DNA of 64,000 bases from Comamonas thiooxydans. Its GTDB lineage: Bacteria > Pseudomonadota > Gammaproteobacteria > Burkholderiales > Burkholderiaceae_C. This document shows, piece by piece, positions 1 to 8,166 of this stretch. How positions within the stretch are numbered: position 1 is the first letter of the stretch; each line of letters opens with the position of its first letter. The DNA is taken from contig NZ_BBVD01000004.1 in the NCBI RefSeq assembly GCF_000964545.1, positions 186,001-250,000 on the forward strand. Direction: 5' to 3'. The notes under the pieces are model-generated. The model had not been told where the DNA came from. It searched no databases and worked only from the letters and a program-made list of their open reading frames with translations. Position numbers and translations under genes: made by a program.

Positions 1-703
1 GAATGCGCTTGCGCAGATCGGCCATGGCACGATTCTCGCCTGCAGCCCAGACAAAGCCCTCGCCTTCGGGCAGTTCCAGCGCATCCACCGCATCGGCCAG
101 CGAACTCACCCACTGTAGGTCCAGCGCTGCGGCGCTGCTCCAGTGGCGTTGATCGACCTGATTGCCGACCTGCACCCGCACGATGGCGCGGCTGCCGGCC
201 GGCAGTTCCGCCAGGCGGCGCTCCATGGCGGGCATGGCGCTTTCATCGCCCAGCAGCACATGCCAGTCCAGATCGGCGGGCACGACCAGGCTCCCGCGCG
301 GGCCGGCCAGGCCCAGCCATTGGCCGATAGGTGCTGCGCGCGCCCATTCCACGGCCGGACCCGAGCCATGCTCGGCGAACTCCAGCTGCAGCGTGTTGCG
401 GGCCGCGTCGTAGTTCAGCGGCGTGTAGTCGCGCATGGTGGGGCGCTCGCCGGCTATATGCGGGCGACCGTCGACCATCTGCGGCAGATTGGGCCTGTCC
501 ATCCCGGCCTGGGGCAGGATGAGCTTGGTATGGTCGTCAAAGCCCGCGCTGACAAAGCCTGCCAGTTCGGGGCCGCCCACGGTCAGGCGGATAAAGCCGG
601 GGCTGAGCTGCTCGCGCGCCAGCAGCTGCACATGGCGCGAGCGGAATTCGTGGCGTACACGCTGCATGATGGACACTGTCTCGGTGTTGGACATGATTTT
701 CAT
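1..703 (-). CDS. Siderophore-interacting protein (ferric-siderophore reductase), 3' end cut
   Basis: Reading leftward from 703, the translation begins MKIMSNTETVSIMQRVRH and runs off the window edge, so the C-terminus is missing. It resembles the SIP/ViuB family of FAD-dependent cytoplasmic reductases, which release iron from siderophores. Visible motifs are the flavin-binding MRDYTPLNYD near residue 90 and a GDESAMPA segment near residue 149 that begins the NAD(P)H-binding half. A second ATG at 694 is an equally possible start. The gene is divergent from a MarR regulator, with two operator-like repeats between them, and sits beside siderophore receptors, which supports an iron role. Function is from family resemblance; confidence in the family is high. 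Confidence 0.88.
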   Translation of the reverse strand, partial: MKIMSNTETVSIMQRVRHEFRSRHVQLLAREQLSPGFIRLTVGGPELAGFVSAGFDDHTKLILPQAGMDRPNLPQMVDGRPHIAGERPTMRDYTPLNYDAARNTLQLEFAEHGSGPAVEWARAAPIGQWLGLAGPRGSLVVPADLDWHVLLGDESAMPAMERRLAELPAGSRAIVRVQVGNQVDQRHWSSAAALDLQWVSSLADAVDALELPEGEGFVWAAGENRAMADLRKRI

Positions 704-706
704 TAA

Positions 707-753
707 GTTGATAAAGTCCACGAAATATCCATTAATAAGTTGACTAAGTCAAC
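707..753. promoter_or_regulatory. Paired operator for the divergent MarR regulator
   Basis: A perfect palindrome, GTTGACTAAGTCAAC, lies at 739-753. An imperfect copy, GTTGATAAAGTCCAC, lies at 707-721. Their centres are 32 bp apart, about three helical turns, so two dimers could bind the same face of the DNA. They occupy the gap between the divergent reductase and MarR genes and abut the reductase start codon at 703. MarR proteins commonly bind such repeats and control themselves and a divergent neighbour; binding here is inferred. Confidence 0.7.
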
Positions 754-770
754 AAACAACCTTTCCCACC

Positions 771-1214
771 ATGAGTTCATCCATCGCTGCCGAAGTGTTC
801 GAGGTGCTGCACGATCTGCTGCACCTGTTTCGCGCGCGCCTGCTTGAGTCGCTTGAAGCGGTGCAACCGGGGCTGACCTTCAACGAATTCCGCATCCTCA
901 TGCACACCGGTCGCCACCCCGGCATCACGCAAAAGGAACTGGTCGAGCACAGTCACACCGACAAGGCCCAGATGGCGCGCACCCTGGCCCAGTTGCAGGA
1001 CAAGGGCTGGCTGGAGCGCTCTGCCAGCGAAGCCGACAAGCGCGTACGCTGCCTGCAACTCAGCACCAGGGGGCAGCAGTTGTTCGACCAGCTCAGAAGC
1101 CGGCGCGAGCAGATAGCCACCGAGCTGCTCAGCGACTTTCCTGCGGCCCAGCAGGCCTTGTTGCATGATTTGCTGCTGCAGGCCAGGGACAGCGCCCAGG
1201 CTACGCAACCGTAA
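771..1214 (+). CDS. MarR-family transcriptional regulator
   Basis: This 147-residue protein has the length and layout of a MarR winged-helix dimer. Helical dimerisation ends flank a DNA-binding core at about residues 45-105, including PGITQKELVEHSHTDKAQMA and then a wing with DKGWLERSASEADKR. It is divergent from the siderophore reductase, and the gap contains two matching palindromes, so the likely role is local repression of the pair. The ligand cannot be read from the sequence. The protein has no cysteine near the N-terminus, which argues against an OhrR-type peroxide sensor. Confidence 0.9.
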   Translation: MSSSIAAEVFEVLHDLLHLFRARLLESLEAVQPGLTFNEFRILMHTGRHPGITQKELVEHSHTDKAQMARTLAQLQDKGWLERSASEADKRVRCLQLSTRGQQLFDQLRSRREQIATELLSDFPAAQQALLHDLLLQARDSAQATQP

Positions 1215-1383
1215 ATACTCTAAAAAAGAAGCAGCCAACGCATGCTGCTCGATGATTTCAATGCTCTAGCACCTTGAAATACAGATAGAAAAGGCGGTAG
1301 TAGCTCTCATATTCGAAGTGAAGCGAGCGCCCGCCTACCCCAACCATGTTGCTATGCAACAACGCCGTGCATGATTCTCCGTA

Positions 1384-1417
1384 AACTTTCGCAAAGTTAT
1401 ATTAAGAATCATTATCA
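1384..1417. promoter_or_regulatory. Fur box with adjacent inverted repeat upstream of fiu
   Basis: The stretch TAAGAATCATTATCA at 1403-1417 matches 13 of 15 positions of the 7-1-7 Fur consensus TGATAATNATTATCA. Just upstream, AACTTT-CGC-AAAGTT at 1384-1398 is a perfect 6-3-6 inverted repeat of unknown meaning. Both lie in the 338-base gap between the MarR gene and the receptor start at 1553. The rest of that gap is AT-rich at 1219-1320, with no gene seen. Iron-dependent repression of the receptor is expected. Confidence 0.78.
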
Positions 1418-1552
1418 TTTGCTGCATTCGTACCCGAGTACGCTTTAGCCAGCCAGGACTTCGCCCGGACGCCACCCGCGTCTGCGCTCGCATCACAAGT
1501 GCAGACAGCCAGTACCAGCCAGCCAACTGTCTTCACTTCCAGTCCTTTCAAC

Positions 1553-3910
1553 ATGGCTCAATCCAACATCTATATCCAAAGCCGCAAGCATTCCGCGGGC
1601 CGCTTGCCTTCCTCCGCCGGCCTGGTCGCCTGCGCCACCGTGCTGGCCGGTGCCACGCTGGCACTGCCAGCGCAGGCCCAGTCCACAGAAACCACGCTCA
1701 AGGAAGTCAAGGTGGAAGGCAAGGCCGACACCGGCTACACGCCCGGCCAGCTGTCCTCGCCCAAGTTCACCCAACCGCTGGTCAACACCACGCAGACCGT
1801 CAACGTCATCAAGGAGCAACTGCTGCAGGAGCAAGGCGCCACCACGCTGACCGAGGCACTGCGCAATGTGCCCGGCGCCGGCACCTTCTACGCGGGCGAG
1901 AACGGCAACACCAGCACCGGCGACGCCGTCTATATGCGCGGCTTCGACAGCTCCAGCAGCATCTATGTGGACGGCGTACGCGACATAGGCTCGATCTCGC
2001 GCGATATGTTCAACATCGACCAGGTCGAAGTCACCAAGGGCCCGGCCGGCACGGACTACGGCCGCAGCGCCCCCACGGGTGCCATCAATCTGGTGAGCAA
2101 GCAGGCCAATCTGAACAACAGCTTCGGCGGCTCCCTGGGCCTGGGCTCGGCCAGCTACAAACGCGCCAGCATCGACCTGAACCGCGTCATCAATGCCGAG
2201 ACCGGCACGGCCGTGCGCCTGAACGCCATGGCGCAGGACGCCAATGTGGCGGGCCGCAACGGCATCGAGAACAACCGCTGGGGCATTGCGCCCTCGTTCG
2301 CCTTCGGCCTGAACTCGCCCACCCGCGTGTTCGTGAACCTGTTGCACATCAAGCAGAGCAATGTGCCCGACGGCGGCGTTGCCACCATCGGCCTGCCTGG
2401 CTACACCTCTCCCGACGCTGCGGGCTATGCGGGCCGCCGCGCCTTTCTGGACTCTGCAGCACGCGTCAACAGCAAGAACTTCTACGGTACGGCCTCCGAC
2501 CACGACGATGTGACGGCCAATATGGCGACGCTGAAGGTGGAGCATGACTTCTCGTCCACCACCAAGCTGCGCAACACCACGCGCTGGGGCGAGACCAAGC
2601 AGGACTATCTGCTCTCGGCCATCATGGGCCAGGGATATTCTGCGGGCGGCGTGCTTGGCAGCAATTCGCTGCAGACTCCCAACCCCGCCGATCCATCCAC
2701 ATGGTCGATGGCGCGCCTCATCAACACCAAGGATCAGGTCAACCGCATCCTGACCAACCAGACCAATCTGAGCACCAGCCTTGCCACCGGCAGCGTGCAG
2801 CATGATCTGAGCCTGGGCCTGGAGCTGACGCGCGAGGAACAGACCAATTACGGCCTGGCCACCTCGGGCTCGGTACCCAGCCGGGTCAGCGTGTACAACC
2901 CCGACGCCAGCGTCACGCTGCCTGCCTATGTACGCAACGGCGCCGACAGCAAGGGCAAGACCGACACCGTGGCGCTGTATGCCTTCGACACGCTGAAGTT
3001 CAACGACCAGTGGCAGGCCAATCTGGGCCTGCGCCTGGACCGCTACAAGACCTCGTACAACGCCATGGCGGTCTGCACGGCCACCTCGACCACCCAGCCC
3101 TGCGGCAGCAACCCTGCTGGCACCGTGGTGCCCACCACCTCGGACGGCCTGAGCAAGTCCGGCACCTTGCTGAGCTGGAAGGCCGGCCTGCTCTACAAGC
3201 CCGCGCCCAATGGCAGCGTGTACATGAACTACGCTCTCTCGCAGCAGCCACCGGGCGGCAGCAACTTTGCGCTGTCGGCCGCCGTGAACAATGCCGCCAA
3301 CCCCAATATGGACCCACAGAAAGCCAAGACGCTGGAGCTGGGCAGCAAATGGGAGCTGATGGAAAAGAACCTGATGCTCAGCGGCGCGCTGTTCCGCACC
3401 GAAGTGACCAACGAGATCGTCACCAACTCCGACGGCACCGTGGGCCAGACCGGCAAGAAGATCGTGCAGGGCCTGGAGCTGGGCGTGATCGGCCAGATCA
3501 ACAAGGCCTGGGGCGTGAGCGCGGGCTACACCGTGCAGAACACCAAGGTCGACACCGGTGCCCTGGTGGCAGCCGACGCCAGCAACGGTCTGACCTATAC
3601 GCCCAAGAATGCCTTCAGCCTCTGGAGCACCTATCAGCTGCCCTTCGGCCTGACGATTGGCGGCGGCGCGCGCTATGCGGGCGGCCTCAAGCGCGGCACC
3701 GACGGTGCCGTGGGCACGCCCAGCCACACGGACTCCTACTGGGTCTTTGACGCCATGGCCAGCTACCGCGTGAACAAGAATCTGGACATCCAGCTCAATG
3801 TCTTCAATCTGTTCGACAAGGACTATGTGGCGGCCATCAACAAGAGCGGCTACCGCTACTTCCCCGGCATTGCACGCTCGGCCCGTCTGACTGCAAACTT
3901 CAAGTTCTGA
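1553..3910 (+). CDS. fiu: TonB-dependent catecholate siderophore receptor, Fiu type
   Basis: The product is an outer-membrane TonB-gated channel importing ferric catecholates. It follows E. coli Fiu closely: NVPGAGTFYAGENGN and TGDAVYMRGFDSS in the plug, TDYGRSAPTGAINLVSKQ at the plug end, and SQQPPGGSNFAL and FNLFDKDYVAAINKSGYRY in the barrel. It ends in phenylalanine, as outer-membrane barrels do. I chose ATG 1553 (785 residues), which gives a signal peptide ending near ALPAQAQ; a GTG at 1499 would add 18 residues. A Fur box lies about 135 bases upstream, and the PiuC/YbiX partner follows on the same strand, as in the E. coli fiu-ybiX arrangement. Confidence 0.94.
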   Translation: MAQSNIYIQSRKHSAGRLPSSAGLVACATVLAGATLALPAQAQSTETTLKEVKVEGKADTGYTPGQLSSPKFTQPLVNTTQTVNVIKEQLLQEQGATTLTEALRNVPGAGTFYAGENGNTSTGDAVYMRGFDSSSSIYVDGVRDIGSISRDMFNIDQVEVTKGPAGTDYGRSAPTGAINLVSKQANLNNSFGGSLGLGSASYKRASIDLNRVINAETGTAVRLNAMAQDANVAGRNGIENNRWGIAPSFAFGLNSPTRVFVNLLHIKQSNVPDGGVATIGLPGYTSPDAAGYAGRRAFLDSAARVNSKNFYGTASDHDDVTANMATLKVEHDFSSTTKLRNTTRWGETKQDYLLSAIMGQGYSAGGVLGSNSLQTPNPADPSTWSMARLINTKDQVNRILTNQTNLSTSLATGSVQHDLSLGLELTREEQTNYGLATSGSVPSRVSVYNPDASVTLPAYVRNGADSKGKTDTVALYAFDTLKFNDQWQANLGLRLDRYKTSYNAMAVCTATSTTQPCGSNPAGTVVPTTSDGLSKSGTLLSWKAGLLYKPAPNGSVYMNYALSQQPPGGSNFALSAAVNNAANPNMDPQKAKTLELGSKWELMEKNLMLSGALFRTEVTNEIVTNSDGTVGQTGKKIVQGLELGVIGQINKAWGVSAGYTVQNTKVDTGALVAADASNGLTYTPKNAFSLWSTYQLPFGLTIGGGARYAGGLKRGTDGAVGTPSHTDSYWVFDAMASYRVNKNLDIQLNVFNLFDKDYVAAINKSGYRYFPGIARSARLTANFKF

Positions 3911-3920
3911 TTGGAAGTTC

Positions 3921-4037
3921 TCCCCCTGAGGCGCTGACGCGCCTTCCCCCTCTCTGGCGCTGAGCGCCGGAGGGGGACGACATCTTCGCTGCGGGGCGGC
4001 CCTTGCTTGATGTCTCTGGCTTGGGCCATGCCAGCTT
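3921..4037. repeat. Interspersed intergenic repeat, copy 1
   Basis: This non-coding stretch shares a block of about 70 bases with 34032-34101, including GGGGGACGACATCTTCGCTG followed by CGGGGCGGCCCTTGC and TGATGTCTCTGG-type sequence. It begins with a pyrimidine-rich CCCCTGAGGCGCTGACGCGC segment. Copy 1 also carries an extra GGCGCTGAGCGCC hairpin that copy 2 lacks. It lies between fiu and the PiuC gene, so any shared transcript would include it. Confidence 0.85.
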
Positions 4038-4065
4038 GAAGGCTGCGCCCTCTTTTTACGCTTTC

Positions 4066-4085
4066 AGCCCCGCAACTGCGGGGCT
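4066..4085 (+). terminator. Hairpin between fiu and piuC, weak terminator
   Basis: AGCCCCGC-AACT-GCGGGGCT forms an eight-pair stem with a four-base loop, followed by only TTT. It may attenuate rather than stop transcription from fiu into the downstream hydroxylase gene. Confidence 0.55.
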
Positions 4086-4109
4086 TTCCCGTCCGAGGAA
4101 ATTCATAAA

Positions 4110-4790
4110 ATGATGCTGCACATCCCCAATGTCCTGAGCCGCGAGCAGGTCGCCAGCATGCGTGCCGCCATCGATGCTGCCGACTGGGTCGACGGCCGCG
4201 CCACCGTGGGCAGCCAGGGCGCCCAGGTCAAGCGCAACCGGCAGCTGCCCGAGCACTCGCCCGTGGCCCAGGAGCAGGGCCGCATCATCTTGCAGGCGCT
4301 GGCCGCCAGCCCGCTGTTCTTCAGCGCCGCCCTGCCCGCGCGCACCATGCCGCCGCTGTTCAACCGCTACAGCGACAGCGAGACCTACGGCCTGCATGTG
4401 GACGGCGCGGCACGCCGCGTCGCGGGCTCCGAGCAGTGGCTGCGCACCGATGTGTCCTGCACGCTGTTTCTCTGCGAGCCCGAGGACTACGAGGGCGGCG
4501 AGCTGGTCGTGGTCGACACCTACGGCACGCACGAGGTCAAGCTGCCTGCGGGCGACCTCATTCTCTACCCGTCAACCAGCCTGCACCGGGTCGAGCCTGT
4601 GACACGCGGCGAGCGGATCTGCTCCTTCTTCTGGGCCCAGAGCATGGTGCGCGACGATGCACGCCGCGCCATGCTGTTCGAGATGGATCAGGCCATCACG
4701 GGCCTGCGCGGAAAGTTCGGTGAAACCGAGGAAACCGTCAGCCTGACCGGCCACTATCACAACCTGCTGCGCATGTGGGCCGAGACCTGA
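4110..4790 (+). CDS. piuC: Fe(II)/2-oxoglutarate-dependent hydroxylase, PiuC/YbiX family
   Basis: This 226-residue cytoplasmic PKHD-type oxygenase is the usual partner of catecholate receptors such as Fiu and PiuA. The iron ligands are visible as H96 and D98 in YGLHVDGA and H159 in SLHRV. R169 in RGERICSFFW is placed to hold 2-oxoglutarate. The start at 4110 has GAGGAA upstream; a second ATG follows immediately at 4113. The substrate in this family is not firmly settled. Position after fiu, with an intervening repeat and hairpin, suggests joint iron regulation, but read-through is not proven. Confidence 0.93.
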   Translation: MMLHIPNVLSREQVASMRAAIDAADWVDGRATVGSQGAQVKRNRQLPEHSPVAQEQGRIILQALAASPLFFSAALPARTMPPLFNRYSDSETYGLHVDGAARRVAGSEQWLRTDVSCTLFLCEPEDYEGGELVVVDTYGTHEVKLPAGDLILYPSTSLHRVEPVTRGERICSFFWAQSMVRDDARRAMLFEMDQAITGLRGKFGETEETVSLTGHYHNLLRMWAET

Positions 4791-4817
4791 GAAGTGTTCT
4801 GAAACCGGCCGAGCAGC

Positions 4818-5390
4818 TCAGGGCCTGTGCTTTTCGGCGCAGCCGACCAGGTGGTTGTGCATGCTGGTCATGCACTGGTACATATCGCGCGAGCGGCCCG
4901 TGGCGGCCTTGCAGTCGCTGACCGTGGCCTGGGAGCGCAGCTTCACGAAGTTGCCCGCCGAGCTGTCGTACTGGGCCTGGGTGATATAGCCGCCCCTGAG
5001 GTTTTTCTGGCCGTTTTCCAGCATGGTCTCGATCTGGCTGCGGATGTTGTCCACCGCCAGCGCGCAGTTCAGCGCCACTTCCTTGCCATCGACCTTTCTC
5101 AGGCCCTGGGCCAGACCGTCGGCCATTTCCTGAGCGCCCTTGGGCAGCTTCCTGGTGCCGTCGGGATTGCGTGTCTCCGGTCCTTCGCCAAAGCGCCCCG
5201 CGCCCGCCCCCGAGCTGCCGTTGGGAGAGACCTTGACCTGCGATGCATCCGCCTGCTGCGGCGGCAGCTGCGAGCCGTAATGCGTCTGCCCTTGCGCATC
5301 CACCCATTTGTAGACGGGCTGTGCCGTCAGGGCACCGGCCCAGACCAGTCCCAGCGTGGCGATGAGCACGCGGCCTCTTGCTGTTGACAT
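4818..5390 (-). CDS. DUF4124-type exported protein
   Basis: The 190-residue product starts at 5390, where a purine-rich GAGGGGGAAG sits upstream. It has a signal peptide of about 22 residues ending near ALTAQP. This is followed by the short YKWVDAQGQTHYGSQLPP motif, typical of the DUF4124 domain near the mature N-terminus of many Proteobacterial envelope proteins. The remainder is helical and hydrophilic with three cysteines (NCALA, SDCKA, YQCMT), which may form disulfides. No function is known. It converges with the PiuC gene; its 5' side faces an AT-rich repeat region. Confidence 0.75.
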   Translation of the reverse strand: MSTARGRVLIATLGLVWAGALTAQPVYKWVDAQGQTHYGSQLPPQQADASQVKVSPNGSSGAGAGRFGEGPETRNPDGTRKLPKGAQEMADGLAQGLRKVDGKEVALNCALAVDNIRSQIETMLENGQKNLRGGYITQAQYDSSAGNFVKLRSQATVSDCKAATGRSRDMYQCMTSMHNHLVGCAEKHRP

Positions 5391-5478
5391 TGCGACTTCC
5401 CCCTCACTCGGTGCTGGTCTGCCATGCACAGAACCAGTATTTGTAAATAAGTGTAAGCAATAATCAGCAATATGAAAA

Positions 5479-5562
5479 CAGGAGCTGCCTGCGCTTTTTC
5501 ATCCAAGGTTTCAGACATAAAACAGTTTGAAACCTATGATTGAAATACGCTGACAGCTCCTG
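5479..5562. repeat. Nested inverted repeat, AT-rich element
   Basis: Outer arms CAGGAGCTG (5479-5487) and CAGCTCCTG (5554-5562) enclose inner arms AGGTTTCA (5506-5513) and TGAAACCT (5528-5535). The element is clearly AT-rich against its surroundings. It lies between two minus-strand genes, the DUF4124 gene and the downstream end of the receptor gene at 5599. It could fold into a long branched hairpin, and may act as a terminator for the receptor or be a small non-coding repeat. Confidence 0.7.
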
Positions 5563-5598
5563 ATTCAGAAGCTCATGCCGCTTATAAAGCGCTCAGCC

Positions 5599-7809
5599 TC
5601 AGAACTTCATGTTCGCCGTGATCCAGAAGGTACGACCGGCCTGTGTCACGCCCGACACACTCTGGCCGCCCTGGAAATAGCTGTTCACCCAGGTCGGCGT
5701 GCCGTTGACGCTCACCTGCTGATACTTGCGGAAGTCCTTGTCGAACAGATTGAAGATGCTGGCGTTGATGCTCAGGCTCTTGTTGACCTGATAGCTGCCT
5801 CCCAGATGGAACAGCGCATAGCCCTTGATATCGCCCACGGCGTCATACACGTCCCTGTTGGCCTTGCTCAGATTGTCGTAGGAGCCGCTGAAGCGCGGAC
5901 TCTTGCCGCGGTACTCGCCGCGCGCCCACAGGCGCCACTGGCTGCTCGGCGTCCAGTCCAGCTGCACATTGGCAATGTGCTTGGCGGTGTTGGCGAGCTG
6001 GCCGTTCTTGACGCCGCTCTCGATCACCTCGCTATTGGTCCAGGTGTAGCCGGCCTTGACGGCCCAGTCCTTGGCCAGCTGGGCGCGGCTGCTCAGCTCC
6101 AGACCCCAGGTCTTGGCCTTGTCCACATTGATGGAGTAATCGGCCGTGGGGTTGTAAGCGCAGCTGGAGATGTAGACCGAGCCAGGCTTGTTAGGATCAC
6201 AAGAGCCGCCCGAGGCGATCTTGTCCTTGACATCGTTATGGAAGAAGGTGGCCGCGCTGGTCCAGCCCGCCTTGTTGTCATACAGGGCCGACAGCTCCAC
6301 ATTGGTGCTGGTCTCGGGCTTGAGGTTGGGATTGCCGATGCTGATGGTCTTGCCCTGGCCGGTCACGCCGCTGACACCGTCGATCAGCTGATTCAGGCGC
6401 GGCGCCTTGAAGCCCTGGCTCACGCCGCCCTTGAAGGTCCAGTTCGTCGTCGCATCCCAGACCAGATAGGCGCGCGGGCTGAACTGGCCGCCAAAGGCAT
6501 CATGGTGGTCATAGCGGCCGCCCAGCGTGGCCGTCAGGCCCTCGCGCAGACGCCATTCGTCCTCGACAAACAGCGACCACATGGTCTGCTTGTGACTTTG
6601 CGGCAGCAGGCCGTCCTTGAGCTTGGCATCCCAGAACTGGCCGCCCACGGTCAGCATATGGGCATCGCCCACGGGGGCCACCAGCTTGCTGTCCAGCACC
6701 AGATTGGTGGTCTTCAGTTCGCGATCGGCGCCGCCGCGTGGGTCGCCCTTAGGCACCGATGCGCTGGGAATGGTGCGGCCAATGGTCTCGGTTTCGGTAT
6801 GCATCAGGCTGCTTTCCAGCGTGCCGAAGCCCAGGCGGCCGGTATGACCGATGCTGACCTGATCGCGGTTGAAGCGCAGGGCGTCGCGGTAGCCGGGCAG
6901 TGCTGGATCGCCATTCTTGTCGACAGGATTGAGTGCATCACGGCTGCCCAAACGACCATCCTCGTTGTTGTACCAGGTGCGGGCCTGGTCCACGTCCAGC
7001 CAGATGTCGTGATAACGGCTGGGCGTCAGCGTCAGCTTGGCACCCAGGCTGTGCTGGCGGCTTTGAGCCGGCGCGGGGTTGCGCGCCTGTGCGGGCTGGG
7101 CGGCGCCAGGGGCCAGCACCCAGTCGGCGGCATCGCGGTTGAAGGTGCTGCCGCGCACGGCCAGACCCAGCAGATCCTGCTTGATGGGGCCGTTGATGTA
7201 GAAGCTGCTCTTGTACTGGTTGCCCCATTCGCTGTCTTGCGGAATGCCGGCGCCCACGCTGACTTCGCCGCCCCACTCCTTGCTGACCTTGCGCGTGATG
7301 ATGTTGATCACGCCGCCCATGGCGTCCGAGCCATAGAGCGTGGACATGGGGCCGCGAATGACTTCGATACGCTCGATGGCCGACATGGGCGGCATGAAGC
7401 TGGTCAGTGCGGCGCCGAAGCCGTTGGGCGTGACGTCGCCCGCCACGTTCTGGCGGCGCCCGTCGATCAGGATCAGCGTGTAGTCGCTGGGCATGCCACG
7501 GATGCTGATGTCGAGACCGCCGGTCTTGCCGGTGCCGCCCATCACATCGATGCCTTCCACGCCCTGCAGGGCTTCGGCCAGATCGCGGAAGTTCTTGGTC
7601 TCAAGCTCCTGGCGCGTCACGACGGAGATGGAGGCCGGGGCATTTTTCAGCTCCTGCTCGAAGCCGGAGGCAGAGACAACCACCTCCTCCATGGTGGACT
7701 CCCTGGCTTGTGCAAAAGCATTGCCGGCGCATGCGGCGGCAGCGGCCAGGGCCAGTAAACGGGGTTGCCAGCGAATGTGGCGGGCACGGCTGAGAGCTGC
7801 GTTGGACAT
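5599..7809 (-). CDS. TonB-dependent receptor, CirA/IrgA-like
   Basis: This 736-residue outer-membrane receptor starts at 7809, eight bases after a GAGGAG ribosome site; an upstream ATG at 7845 lacks one. A signal peptide ends near AGNAFAQ. The TonB-box region reads STMEEVVVSASGFEQEL. The plug contains GKTGGLDISIRGMPSDYTLI and MPPMSAIERIEVIRGPMSTL, close to CirA and IrgA, which carry catecholate siderophores or their breakdown products. The chain ends WITANMKF. No clear Fur box was seen in its upstream gap, unlike fiu, so its control may differ. The exact ligand is unknown. Confidence 0.9.
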   Translation of the reverse strand: MSNAALSRARHIRWQPRLLALAAAAACAGNAFAQARESTMEEVVVSASGFEQELKNAPASISVVTRQELETKNFRDLAEALQGVEGIDVMGGTGKTGGLDISIRGMPSDYTLILIDGRRQNVAGDVTPNGFGAALTSFMPPMSAIERIEVIRGPMSTLYGSDAMGGVINIITRKVSKEWGGEVSVGAGIPQDSEWGNQYKSSFYINGPIKQDLLGLAVRGSTFNRDAADWVLAPGAAQPAQARNPAPAQSRQHSLGAKLTLTPSRYHDIWLDVDQARTWYNNEDGRLGSRDALNPVDKNGDPALPGYRDALRFNRDQVSIGHTGRLGFGTLESSLMHTETETIGRTIPSASVPKGDPRGGADRELKTTNLVLDSKLVAPVGDAHMLTVGGQFWDAKLKDGLLPQSHKQTMWSLFVEDEWRLREGLTATLGGRYDHHDAFGGQFSPRAYLVWDATTNWTFKGGVSQGFKAPRLNQLIDGVSGVTGQGKTISIGNPNLKPETSTNVELSALYDNKAGWTSAATFFHNDVKDKIASGGSCDPNKPGSVYISSCAYNPTADYSINVDKAKTWGLELSSRAQLAKDWAVKAGYTWTNSEVIESGVKNGQLANTAKHIANVQLDWTPSSQWRLWARGEYRGKSPRFSGSYDNLSKANRDVYDAVGDIKGYALFHLGGSYQVNKSLSINASIFNLFDKDFRKYQQVSVNGTPTWVNSYFQGGQSVSGVTQAGRTFWITANMKF

Positions 7810-7999
7810 GATGACTCCTCGGCCTGCCTCGGGCAGGTCGTTCACAGATACGGGTAGGAAGCGGCGGCCCGGTGGGCCTTCTGGACAGCTGGCTGGCAGC
7901 TAAAGGGAGACAAAGCCGAGGTTGTATGTGACGTTATGGGCTCTGACGGTTGCAATTATGTACTTTTGTAAACGCAAACCAGTCTCATTCGCCATCTGT

Positions 8000-8020
8000 T
8001 TGTAGGTTATTCACCTACAA
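8000..8020. promoter_or_regulatory. Inverted repeat upstream of the CirA-like receptor
   Basis: TTGTAGGT-TATTC-ACCTACAA is a perfect eight-base inverted repeat with a five-base spacer, about 190 bases upstream of the receptor start. It stands in a 357-base gap (7810-8166) that otherwise shows AT-rich sequence, a GC hairpin CGCGCC-TC-GGCGCG near 8043-8056 and the slt terminator. It is a plausible operator; the regulator is unknown. Confidence 0.5.
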
Positions 8021-8090
8021 GGGGCTTTGCATGCTATTTCACGCGCGCCTCGGCGCGGGTCTTGTTTGAGCACTTGAAGAGCTCAATAAA

Positions 8091-8125
8091 AAAAGCGCTC
8101 CACACCTTTCAGGTAGAGCGCTTTT
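8091..8125 (-). terminator. Intrinsic terminator of the lytic transglycosylase gene
   Basis: AAAAGCGCTC (8091-8100) pairs with GAGCGCTTTT (8116-8125), and an inner ACCT/AGGT stem extends the fold. Read on the minus strand, the stem is followed by a run of seven T residues, the classic intrinsic terminator form, about 40 bases beyond the stop codon. Confidence 0.85.
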
Positions 8126-8166
8126 CACTATCATTAAATGAGCAATCAGCTCATCGAAACACCCGC

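Noticed and set aside
1493..3727. A 744-codon open frame antisense to the fiu receptor gene.
   Set aside because: It mirrors the high-GC codon pattern of fiu, has low-complexity alanine/glycine/histidine-rich content and no recognisable domain.
5575..7758. A 727-codon plus-strand frame opposite the CirA-like receptor.
   Set aside because: It is a shadow of the receptor gene, with the typical alanine/histidine/glycine-rich nonsense composition.
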